DNA of 64,000 nt from Marinomonas agarivorans (GTDB lineage: Bacteria; Pseudomonadota; Gammaproteobacteria; Pseudomonadales; Marinomonadaceae). The stretch is from the NCBI GenBank assembly GCA_002173415.2, contig NHNK02000001.1, positions 124,001 through 188,000 on the forward strand. Reading direction: 5' to 3'. The position numbers and the translations under genes are program-made. Of this stretch, positions 57,237-64,000 are shown piece after piece (position 1 is the stretch's first letter; each line of letters opens with the position of its first letter). The notes under the pieces were generated by a model. It saw only the letters and a list, made by a program, of their open reading frames with translations, was not told where the DNA came from and made no database searches.

Positions 57237-57270
57237 AACTACAAATTTCACAACTGTAAATTTAGTAGTT
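57237..57270 (+). other. Stem-loop in the queF leader
   Basis: A 12-bp stem with one bulge, AACTACAAATTT (57237-57248) with AAATTT-A-GTAGTT (57258-57270), and a 9-nt loop. A preQ1 riboswitch might be expected here, but no class I or II consensus is visible. Confidence 0.5.
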
Positions 57271-57304
57271 AAAGACCCAACCACTAAAATGAGAAGAGTA
57301 AAAA

Positions 57305-58120
57305 ATGGGGCTATCACCTTTAGGGCAAAAAACGGATTATGTGTCGCATTATGATCCAGCGTTGTTGTATCCAATTGCCCGTGACGAAAAGTGGCGAGAA
57401 ATGTCACTCAATTCAGCCAATTTACCATTTTATGGTGAAGATATATGGAATGCTTATGAGTTATCTTGGTTAGATTCTCAAGGGAAGCCAATTGTTAAAA
57501 TAGCAGAGTTTCGCTTTCCATATGATAGTCCTAACATTATTGAGTCAAAATCTTTCAAGCTTTACTTGAACTCATTCAACCAAACCTCTTTTGCCGACTG
57601 TGGTGCTGTGACTGAGCGATTGCAAGAGGATTTATCTCTTGCTTCAGGTGCAGTCGTCGACGTAGTTCTTTATGGCTTAGAAGCCATGGAAACTTTAATA
57701 AACCAAATACCTTATTATTGTATTGATGATTTGCCTATCTCAACGACCCTATATCATCCCCAAGCAGATTTACTAGAGCAAGCTCAAGAAGCAGGTGAAG
57801 TTGAAGAGCAATTGGTTAGTCATCTATTAAAATCAAATTGCCCTGTTACTAACCAACCGGACTGGGGAAGCGTATTTATTGATTATCAAGGTCCACAAAT
57901 TCAGCATGAAAGTTTACTCAAATACATTATTTCATTTCGAGAACACACCGACTTCCATGAACAATGTGTAGAGCGAATTTTTATGGATATCATGTCTCAA
58001 TGTAAACCCAAAAAACTAACGGTTTACGCTCGTTATGTAAGGCGAGGAGGATTGGATATTAATCCTTACCGCTCAACTCAACAGGATAAACTAAGCAATA
58101 CTAGATTAAGTCGTCAATAA
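57305..58120 (+). CDS. queF: NADPH-dependent 7-cyano-7-deazaguanine reductase
   Basis: A 271-aa enzyme that reduces preQ0 to preQ1 in queuosine synthesis. It is the long, two-domain (YqfF/E. coli-like) form: N-terminal SPLGQKTDYVSHYDPALLYPIARDEKW, and the C-terminal T-fold has SNCPVTNQPDWGSVFIDYQG with catalytic Cys and Asp, then LLKYIISFREHTDFHEQCVERIF. It starts at ATG 57305 behind GAGAAGAG. Alone in its transcription unit. Confidence 0.95.
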   Translation: MGLSPLGQKTDYVSHYDPALLYPIARDEKWREMSLNSANLPFYGEDIWNAYELSWLDSQGKPIVKIAEFRFPYDSPNIIESKSFKLYLNSFNQTSFADCGAVTERLQEDLSLASGAVVDVVLYGLEAMETLINQIPYYCIDDLPISTTLYHPQADLLEQAQEAGEVEEQLVSHLLKSNCPVTNQPDWGSVFIDYQGPQIQHESLLKYIISFREHTDFHEQCVERIFMDIMSQCKPKKLTVYARYVRRGGLDINPYRSTQQDKLSNTRLSRQ

Positions 58121-58172
58121 GGATGGCCTTTACTAACATGAAAAATAAGCCCACGAAATAAATAGGCTCATA

Positions 58173-59720
58173 TTAGTCGGCGGCTTTTTGGCCGCCTTCG
58201 TTTTTAGTTGACAACAATTTTATGTGCTTTTTTTCTAAATCAATCAGTGCTAATTGCAAACGGTCCAGCTCAAGATTTTTCTTATTATAATCTGAGCGCA
58301 ACTGAGCCTCATTATCATTAGCAACAGAGGATAAAAGTTGCTCTTTAATTTGAGTGTGCTCCAATAAGAGGGTTTCTTTGCGTTGTTGTTCTTTTTCAAA
58401 GCGCTCTTGGTTATCAGGCGAGGAGGGTTGAGCTTGCTGCTCTGCTCCTTTTATTGTTTCTAATAGTTGGTCGTTATTTTGCTTAGCAGTTTTAAGTTCT
58501 TGCTCCAATAATGTGACACAGGTTTCAGATTCTTGTAGTAAGCGTTCAATGGTATTAATTTCGTTTGCTTGTTGTTCCACAAATGCCATGATTTCTGGCG
58601 TAGCATGACTACCTTGTAAATCATTTTTTAAATTTGCTACAACCATCTGGTTTGTTTGAGTGTGCTCTTTTAGTGAACCAATAGCACTTTTTTTATTGGC
58701 AGCAAGTTGTTTTGTTATTTGTGTTAACTCTTCACTTTTATTTTCTATATTCGTTTTTAACTCCATGTTTTCTTGTTCGGCATTGGCAAGCTCTCCCTCA
58801 AGTTGAGCAATCAAAGTGTCTGATTCTTGTACTAAACGCTCTAGCCTGTCTACCCCTATTTCACCTGCTTCGTTAATATCAGCAATATCATTCGCTTTAC
58901 TCAAATCAACTTTGCCTTTGAGCAACTCAATGACATTTTTTTGACGTTCATACAATTTGGTTAGCTCTTTAATTTGCTTGGTAGCACTATGTTGCGCCCG
59001 TTTCGCTGCAATCGATGCGGAAGGCGAAAAGAGAGTATCATTAAAAAAATCATCATCCATTTGCTCTGATTCGAGTGCTTGTAATTCTTGCTTGAGTTTT
59101 TCATGTTTTTTATATGCAGAAGCTAAATTTGCGTCCAACTTGCTTTTTTCCTGATGCTTCAGTTGCAACTTCGCCGTCGCTTTTTCTAAATGCTCAATTT
59201 CATCAACCAGCGTTTTTCTAAGAGAATCCTGTACTCTTTCTAACTCTTCTTTTACATCAAGAGTTGCACTAGATTCATTAGTTTGAGCAATAACTTGCTC
59301 TAACTTTTTTTCTAAATCGCTTAATGTTTCTTCACTATTTTGGCTTTCAAAAATAGCTTTTAGAATTGGTGATAAAAACTCTTTTAAGACATCCTCTGTT
59401 TGCTCTTCTTTTAAAATTCGCCGTTCAGCATTCAATAGTGTTCCCCATAACTTTGTTAAGGTAACACGCTTTTCATCATTTTGATGTTTTGCTTCAAGTA
59501 AAGTCCTAGTTGCATGGTTAAGTTGTTTGACGATGAATCGGTCAAGGTCGGTACCTTCAGTTTGTTCTGAAGATGAAGAGGAGTCGGTATTAGTTGCTTC
59601 AGGTGTATCTTCTGTTAATTGCTTACGCTTTTTTTGTTTATACAACAGGTAGGAGGCCACACCAATAGTAATGAAAAGTACCGTATTTATTTCAATGAGT
59701 GTCCATATCAAGAGTTTCAT
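58173..59720 (-). CDS. Membrane-anchored long coiled-coil protein
   Basis: A 515-aa protein of unknown function. One N-terminal transmembrane helix (LIWTLIEINTVLFITIGVASYLLY, about 5-28) leads into a Lys/Glu/Gln-rich coiled-coil for nearly the whole length, with heptad-like runs such as LERVQDSLRKTLVDEIEHLEKATAKLQ and EGELANAEQENMELKTNIENK. No catalytic motif is visible. Structural or envelope-linked roles (cell division, polar organisation) are possible but unproven. It is convergent with queF. The end of the gene carries a GC-rich hairpin, GGCGGC..GCCGCC, without a T-run. Confidence 0.7.
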   Translation of the reverse strand: MKLLIWTLIEINTVLFITIGVASYLLYKQKKRKQLTEDTPEATNTDSSSSSEQTEGTDLDRFIVKQLNHATRTLLEAKHQNDEKRVTLTKLWGTLLNAERRILKEEQTEDVLKEFLSPILKAIFESQNSEETLSDLEKKLEQVIAQTNESSATLDVKEELERVQDSLRKTLVDEIEHLEKATAKLQLKHQEKSKLDANLASAYKKHEKLKQELQALESEQMDDDFFNDTLFSPSASIAAKRAQHSATKQIKELTKLYERQKNVIELLKGKVDLSKANDIADINEAGEIGVDRLERLVQESDTLIAQLEGELANAEQENMELKTNIENKSEELTQITKQLAANKKSAIGSLKEHTQTNQMVVANLKNDLQGSHATPEIMAFVEQQANEINTIERLLQESETCVTLLEQELKTAKQNNDQLLETIKGAEQQAQPSSPDNQERFEKEQQRKETLLLEHTQIKEQLLSSVANDNEAQLRSDYNKKNLELDRLQLALIDLEKKHIKLLSTKNEGGQKAAD

Positions 59721-59874
59721 TACTAAGCGAATCCACCTATTATCTTTTAATTAAACAATATAGATACGTAAAAATGCCATGTTTTGATTATGACATGGGT
59801 AATTTAGACTAATAAATGCCTTATAGACTAATTAACTCAACCCCATAAGAAGTATGGTGTAAATTAAGGAATAT

Positions 59875-60438
59875 ATGAAAGAGATAATTGAATTTATTCG
59901 TAATCGTGAATCTTGTCCACAACTAACAGCACCTGCACCTAACAGAGAAGAGTGGCTAGAAATATTAACTGCAGCAAGTAGGGCAGCAGATCATGGAGCA
60001 CTAAAACCTTGGCGTTATCGGATTTATCAAGGTGCACAACTCGATCAGATTGGTGAGTGCTACTGGCAACATGCTCTGACAGATGTTCCTGATCTTGATC
60101 CATGTCAGCGGGAAAACTTTATAAAAAAAGCTCATAGAGCGCCTGCAATTTTATTGGTTTACGCCGCAACAGAAGAGCATTCTAAGGTACCAGAAATAGA
60201 GCAAATTATGGCTGTTGCCGCCGCGACACAACAGGCTTTATTAGCAATTGAAGCTAAAGGGTATGGTGCCATGTGGCGTACAGGGGCGGTTGCTCACACT
60301 GACAAAACCAAAGTACTTTTGAATCTAAAAAGTAACGAACAAATTATTGGATTTGTTTATGTTGGAACCCCGAAAAAAACACAAAAAACCATCAAAGAAG
60401 TGGATTTAGAAGGGCGTATTGAATGGTTTGATTCGTAA
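59875..60438 (+). CDS. ydjA: Nitroreductase family protein (YdjA-like)
   Basis: A 187-aa FMN-dependent oxidoreductase of the minimal, YdjA-type nitroreductase family. Start IIEFIRNRESCPQLTAPAPNREEWLEILTAASRAADHGALKPWRYRI, with FMN-contact residues in the early RNRES and KPWRY segments, and a later GYGAMWRTGAVAHT and EQIIGFVYVGTPKK. It starts at ATG 59875, with a moderate AAGGAA upstream. Physiological substrate unknown. Confidence 0.9.
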   Translation: MKEIIEFIRNRESCPQLTAPAPNREEWLEILTAASRAADHGALKPWRYRIYQGAQLDQIGECYWQHALTDVPDLDPCQRENFIKKAHRAPAILLVYAATEEHSKVPEIEQIMAVAAATQQALLAIEAKGYGAMWRTGAVAHTDKTKVLLNLKSNEQIIGFVYVGTPKKTQKTIKEVDLEGRIEWFDS

Positions 60439-60511
60439 CTTGAATAGCGCCACCGAGGGCTGCGAAAAAACCTTGATTTTCAACGGCGGCAACATTACCA
60501 TACGCGCACTC

Positions 60512-60549
60512 TTTGATTGAGCAATACTCCTTAATGTTACTCAATCAAA
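60512..60549. repeat. 10-bp inverted repeat just before tRNA-Ser
   Basis: TTTGATTGAG (60512-60521) has its exact complement at 60540-60549, ending 11 bp before the tRNA. It may terminate upstream reading or form part of the tRNA leader. Confidence 0.6.
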
Positions 60550-60560
60550 TAAATCGTTTT

Positions 60561-60648
60561 GGTGAGCTGTCCGAGTGGCCGAAGGAGCACGCCTGGAAAG
60601 TGTGTATGTCGAAAGGCATCAAGAGTTCGAATCTCTTGCTCACCGCCA
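60561..60648 (+). tRNA. tRNA-Ser (anticodon GGA)
   Basis: The 7-bp acceptor stem GGTGAGC/GCTCACC encloses a class II tRNA with a long variable arm. The anticodon loop reads CTGGAAA, giving anticodon GGA; the T-arm has GTTCGAATC. The discriminator G and encoded CCA end at 60648. The length is 88 nt. It reads UCC and UCU codons. Confidence 0.97.
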
Positions 60649-60697
60649 TTATTCCTTTAAAATTAAAGGTTATAAGGTAAAAAATTACTTTGTGTTG

Positions 60698-60735
60698 CAT
60701 AAAGTATGTGCAGCAACATAAAGTATGCGCAACAA
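60698..60735. repeat. 19-bp tandem duplication
   Basis: Two copies of a CATAAAGTATG-led 19-mer (60698-60716 and 60717-60735), 17 of 19 identical, lie downstream of the tRNA. Confidence 0.85.
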
Positions 60736-60769
60736 AATAAATAGTGCAATAAAGTAATTCAATAAAATG

Positions 60770-60801
60770 TCGCTTAGGATTATGTTCTAGGCGATTTTTT
60801 T
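60770..60801 (+). terminator. Rho-independent terminator after tRNA-Ser
   Basis: TCGCTTAG (60770-60777) pairs with CTAGGCGA (60787-60794), one G-T pair, loop 9 nt, followed by seven Ts. It lies about 120 bp past the tRNA, a suitable distance for its precursor end. Confidence 0.8.
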
Positions 60802-60934
60802 ATAATCTGGATTCGTTTACTTATACAGATTGTAGCTGTCTATCTGACTTGTAAAAACTGTATATTTTAATCGTCTATAACTTCCTGTATAGCTACTCTT
60901 TTCTAATATCTTTACCAATTAAGAACGAGAAAAG

Positions 60935-62899
60935 TTACTTGTCATCTAACTCTTTCAGTCGTTTGTAGAGCGTATTACGACTCATACCTAATTCTGCTGC
61001 TGTGCGTGAAATATTACCGTTGTTACGCTGATAAACCGCCAAGAGATTATCAGTGTGATTGGTTTTTTTCGCCAACTTATTCGTGATGTTGTTACTTGTC
61101 TCAAGGTGAGAGTCTGCCTTTAGATTTGAGGGGGAATCTTGCTGTTGGCGAATGTCGGCAAAGAAATCGTCTGGTAAGTGCCATGCCTCGATGTTGTCGT
61201 TTTCAGCCAGCGCTAAGGCAATTTGCAAAACACTGACGAGTTGTCTGATATTACCTGGCCAAGGGTGTTGCTGAAAAAGATCCAGTATTTCTTCTGATAA
61301 GTAGGGGGCTTGTTGCTCGTCTCTTAAATGGTGGTGTAACTCTGTAAATAACGCTGCTTTGTCTGTACGCTGGCGTAAAGGTGGCAGTTCTAAATTTAAA
61401 CCGCTAACTCGATAATATAAATCTTGTCGGAACTTGCCTGTTTCTACTTCGCTTTTTAGAGAACGGTTGGTGGCAGAAATCAGTTTAATATCAATGGGGT
61501 AGGAGTCCGTTGAGCCAAGCGGTGTGACTTTTCTGTCTTGTAATACACGTAATAAACGCGCTTGAACATTGAGCGGCATTTCGCCAATTTCGTCTAAAAA
61601 TAAAATGCCTTTATGCGCTTTGCGAATTAGGCCAATAGAACCTTTGTTGTTGGCGCCGGTAAAGGCACCTTTTTCGTATCCAAATAATTCAGACTCCACC
61701 AGTTCAGAAGGAATAGCAGCACAGTTTACGGCAACAAGTGGGTAGCACTTGCGTGAACTGTCATTATGTAGCGCGTTCACAAACACTTCTTTTCCAACGC
61801 CTGTTTCTCCATAAATTAAAATAGGAATGTCTTTTTCAAGAATGCGTTTGGCTTGGTTGATGCAACGATCAATTTGTGGGTCACCAAAACCAATTTTCTC
61901 TAAGGTAATGGTAGTGTCTTTTTGTTGACGTTTCTGTTGCTCACGTTGACGAAAGTCAACCGCTTGAATGGTTTGTTTTTGTGGACGTCTAATCACCCCG
62001 TGCCATAGAAAACGGTTCATGGCAGGTAATTCAATTGGCATGGACTGTGGATGGTTTTTTAACTCTCTTAATGGACAGTCAAAAATATCGGTGATGTTTT
62101 GTAAGGCAAGATCATAACCGAGTAATAACTCTGCGCGTTTATTGGCCGACAAAATGATGCCATTTTCGTTGAAGACTAGTAGTCCTGCCCATTGGCTGTC
62201 GATGTTGTCAATGTTGTTGTTAAACGTAAGCAAGAAGTTTTCTTCAGAAAACATATTGGCAATGAGCCGGTTTTCGATGGACTGCGACATGATTTTTACC
62301 ATGCCTAGTGTATGGGCGTGGGGTAAATAAGTATCACTTGATACATCGAGCACACCAAGCAAGTCATTATTGGTGTTAAAAATCGGGGAGGCAGACCCAA
62401 CCATAAAACGGTTGGATTTTAGGTAATGCTCATCTTTTTGCACTTGTACCGCTCGACCAACAGCGAGAGCCGTTCCTATGGCATTAGTGCCATTAAATTG
62501 CTCACCCCATAGTGTGCCCGTTGCCAGCGATGCCCGTTGCTGGCTATTTAAAAAGCGTTGGTCTCCCCAGCTTTTAATCATTTGCCCTTGATTGTCAGCC
62601 AGCATAATCATGCATTGGCTATTGGTTAAAATATTTTCATAGTGGGGCAAGATGTCTTTGCCTGTGGTTTCGATAAGGAAATGATGTTCATCACTTAATC
62701 CTTTGTTGGTAAGACGTTCAATTTGAGGGGGTGAGGAAGGGTCTAGGCCATACTGACGGCATCGTTCCCATGAGGCCTCTATATCATTTTGATGGGTTTG
62801 TGCGTCCGTATTCTCGTTATGATCTGTCACAACATTTGTGGTCTTGCCGTGATTTTTAGATAGGGAATTCAGTTTGTTTTTATTCTGCATGGACGACAC
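60935..62899 (-). CDS. Sigma-54-dependent activator (AcoR-like)
   Basis: A 654-aa enhancer-binding protein. N-terminal GAF-like sensor (about 60-220; family WERCRQYGLDPSSPP start) and a PAS-like segment follow. The AAA+ domain has Walker A GETGVGKE near 365, the sigma-54 contact GAFTGA near 412 and GNIRQLV. The Fis-type C-terminal helix-turn-helix is NNGNISRTAAELGMSRNTLYKRLKEL. The intact GAFTGA motif predicts activation of sigma-54 RNA polymerase. Divergent from a glycerol ABC gene with a -24/-12 promoter. Ligand unknown; glycerol or a related polyol is inferred. Confidence 0.9.
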   Translation of the reverse strand: MSSMQNKNKLNSLSKNHGKTTNVVTDHNENTDAQTHQNDIEASWERCRQYGLDPSSPPQIERLTNKGLSDEHHFLIETTGKDILPHYENILTNSQCMIMLADNQGQMIKSWGDQRFLNSQQRASLATGTLWGEQFNGTNAIGTALAVGRAVQVQKDEHYLKSNRFMVGSASPIFNTNNDLLGVLDVSSDTYLPHAHTLGMVKIMSQSIENRLIANMFSEENFLLTFNNNIDNIDSQWAGLLVFNENGIILSANKRAELLLGYDLALQNITDIFDCPLRELKNHPQSMPIELPAMNRFLWHGVIRRPQKQTIQAVDFRQREQQKRQQKDTTITLEKIGFGDPQIDRCINQAKRILEKDIPILIYGETGVGKEVFVNALHNDSSRKCYPLVAVNCAAIPSELVESELFGYEKGAFTGANNKGSIGLIRKAHKGILFLDEIGEMPLNVQARLLRVLQDRKVTPLGSTDSYPIDIKLISATNRSLKSEVETGKFRQDLYYRVSGLNLELPPLRQRTDKAALFTELHHHLRDEQQAPYLSEEILDLFQQHPWPGNIRQLVSVLQIALALAENDNIEAWHLPDDFFADIRQQQDSPSNLKADSHLETSNNITNKLAKKTNHTDNLLAVYQRNNGNISRTAAELGMSRNTLYKRLKELDDK

Positions 62900-62959
62900 C
62901 GTAAGGGAAAGTAAGAACCTTTTTTGTTCTTCTATTTTTATTGTTTTGAACTCATTTAA

Positions 62960-63031
62960 TGTTCAACAGTGTTCATAAGTCAACAGTGTTTTGAACACTT
63001 TTCTATTTTTTGAACAGGGTTAATTGAACAG
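62960..63031. promoter_or_regulatory. Candidate upstream activating sequences (TGTTC/GAACA sites)
   Basis: The perfect palindrome AGTGTT-TTG-AACACT lies at 62985-62999. Around it are TGTTC at 62960 and 62970 and TGAACAG at 63011 and 63025. They lie 63-150 bp upstream of the -24/-12 element, which fits the enhancer position of a sigma-54 activator. Confidence 0.55.
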
Positions 63032-63093
63032 TTTACCTAGCTGATATTTTTAAAATGGTTTGTAAATCAATGCGTTAGTCTTTTTTTTCTTTT

Positions 63094-63109
63094 TGGCATG
63101 CCTTTCGCT
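63094..63109 (+). promoter_or_regulatory. Sigma-54 (-24/-12) promoter of glpS
   Basis: TGGCATGCCTTTCGCT has GG (63095-63096) and GC (63107-63108) with exactly 10 nt between, close to the sigma-54 consensus TGGCAC-N5-TTGC. It is 83 bp upstream of the start codon. Confidence 0.7.
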
Positions 63110-63191
63110 ATACCAATGTATCGAAAACAGCGGATTTAACAATGCGCACTGAGTAGATCGATTTAAGAATAACAATAATAAGGACCTTACT

Positions 63192-64000
63192 ATGTCCCTT
63201 AGTTTAGAAAGTGTTGATTCTGTGGTGAATGGCAATCTGCATTTGAGTCAAATCAACTTATCACTGCAACCTGGTTCTTTTAATGTTTTGCTCGGCAGAA
63301 CATTAGCCGGTAAAACCTCGTTAATGAGAATGATGGCAGGGTTAGACAGGCCAACCTCGGGCCGTGTTTTGATGGATGGTGCTGATGTAACGGGCATACC
63401 GGTACAAAAACGTAATATCTCTATGGTATATCAGCAGTTTATTAATTATCCCAATTTAACAGTAAGAGAAAATATTGCTTCACCATTGCGTTTGGCGAAA
63501 ACTAATGCAGCAGAAGTGGAAAAGCGGGTTTTAGAAACGGCTGATATGCTGCAAATTACGCCCTTTCTCGACAGTTACCCCTTAGCATTATCAGGTGGGC
63601 AACAACAGCGCACCGCCATGGCTCGGGCATTGGTAAAAGATGCGAGCGTGATTTTGTTTGATGAACCGCTGGTTAATTTGGACTATAAATTACGTGAAGA
63701 GCTACGCTCAGAGTTACGAGAGTTATTTAAAATCCGTAATGCAATTGCAGTTTATGCCACAACAGAACCAAATGAAGCCCTAGCATTAGGCGGCACAACC
63801 ACCTTATTACACGAAGGTAAAATTATTCAAACCGGTCCTTCTGCCCAAGTTTATCGTGAGCCTGCTAATGTCATTGCCGCAGACTTGTTCAGCGAACCAC
63901 CAATTAATTTAATCTCAGGTCAAGTGAAAGACAACGAAGTCATATTCGGTGAGTCAGTGCATTTCCCGTTAAATCAGGATTTACGTAATTTAACCAATGG
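63192..64000 (+). CDS. glpS: Glycerol-type ABC transporter ATP-binding subunit, GlpS-like (partial)
   Basis: The first 269 codons of an ABC ATPase run off the right edge without a stop. Walker A is GRTLAGKT, near residue 34; the Q-loop is MVYQQF, signature LSGGQQQR near 135, Walker B VILFDEP near 158 followed by LVNLD. The switch region reads YATTEPNEALALG; the usual H-loop His (TH) is Thr (TT). The pattern PTSGRVLMDGADVTGIPVQKRNISMVYQQFINYPNLTV matches GlpS of the rhizobial glycerol uptake system. It starts at ATG 63192 behind AAGGACC, likely the first gene of an operon under the sigma-54 promoter. Confidence 0.85.
   Translation, partial: MSLSLESVDSVVNGNLHLSQINLSLQPGSFNVLLGRTLAGKTSLMRMMAGLDRPTSGRVLMDGADVTGIPVQKRNISMVYQQFINYPNLTVRENIASPLRLAKTNAAEVEKRVLETADMLQITPFLDSYPLALSGGQQQRTAMARALVKDASVILFDEPLVNLDYKLREELRSELRELFKIRNAIAVYATTEPNEALALGGTTTLLHEGKIIQTGPSAQVYREPANVIAADLFSEPPINLISGQVKDNEVIFGESVHFPLNQDLRNLTN

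Noticed and set aside
57209-57304. preQ1 riboswitch before queF
   Set aside because: The gap has a plain stem-loop and 15-bp repeats, but no class I or II preQ1 consensus was recognised.
58173-58200. Terminator for the coiled-coil gene
   Set aside because: A GC-rich hairpin lies within the last codons, but no T-run follows on the minus strand.

Overview
The window reads as chromosomal DNA of a marine gammaproteobacterium. The codon use is AT-rich, and the gene sets leuC-leuD-leuB-asd, rne/rluC (divergent), yceD-rpmF-plsX-fabD-fabG-acpP-fabF, hemN behind an ANR box, and a GlpS-type glycerol ABC transporter suggest Oceanospirillales, possibly near Marinomonas. That placement is inference; no rRNA gene is present to test it. 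Most of the window is ordinary housekeeping sequence with short accessory patches between the blocks.

Layout. 1-5225: a small catabolic cassette made of an aldehyde dehydrogenase end, an AlkK/DmdB-type acyl-CoA ligase, a styrene-oxide-isomerase-like membrane protein and a MalT/AlkS-type regulator. 5378-16706: a periplasmic nucleotidase, DUF3549, YqcC, DUF1853, rlmA, a beta carbonic anhydrase, a LysR regulator, an AGE-family sugar epimerase, a pterin dehydratase, an MmcQ/YjbR protein and hemN. 16986-18520: a prophage-like scar with an AntA/AntB antirepressor, an upstream segment that looks like a C4 antisense RNA, and a tandemly duplicated 3' end. 18954-26139: PhoX behind a PHO box, then a Fur-box-led iron operon (imelysin lipoprotein, dihaem oxidoreductase, imelysin, DUF1513). 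26702-36283: a membrane AraC regulator, ndh, an MFS permease, a LysR regulator and leuCDB-asd. 36451-45548: a secreted GH99/71-like protein, a YeeN/YebC protein, an Aer-like chemoreceptor, a SulP transporter and rne. 46030-54674: rluC, MaoC, sppA, maf and the fatty-acid synthesis block. 54748-64000: a PA2817-like protein, a YadGH ABC exporter, queF, a coiled-coil membrane protein, a nitroreductase, tRNA-Ser(GGA), and a sigma-54 activator divergent from the first gene of a glycerol-type ABC transporter.

How the genes work together. The first cassette has the right order for epoxide to aldehyde to acid to acyl-CoA under an AlkS-like activator. PhoX and the periplasmic nucleotidase both release phosphate from organic phosphate. 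The imelysin operon is a classic iron-responsive set. yceD through fabF couples ribosomal protein L32 to fatty-acid and phospholipid synthesis. The right end pairs a GAFTGA-containing activator with a well-spaced -24/-12 promoter in front of glpS.

Two features run across the window. Many intergenic gaps carry short perfect or near-perfect tandem duplications (13-22 bp units, 2 to 5.5 copies). Several regulatory sites can be read directly: ANR, PHO, Fur, sigma-54, and a sigma-70 promoter placed almost on top of the yceD start codon. The best candidates for follow-up are the isomerase cassette and the C4-like RNA/antirepressor module.
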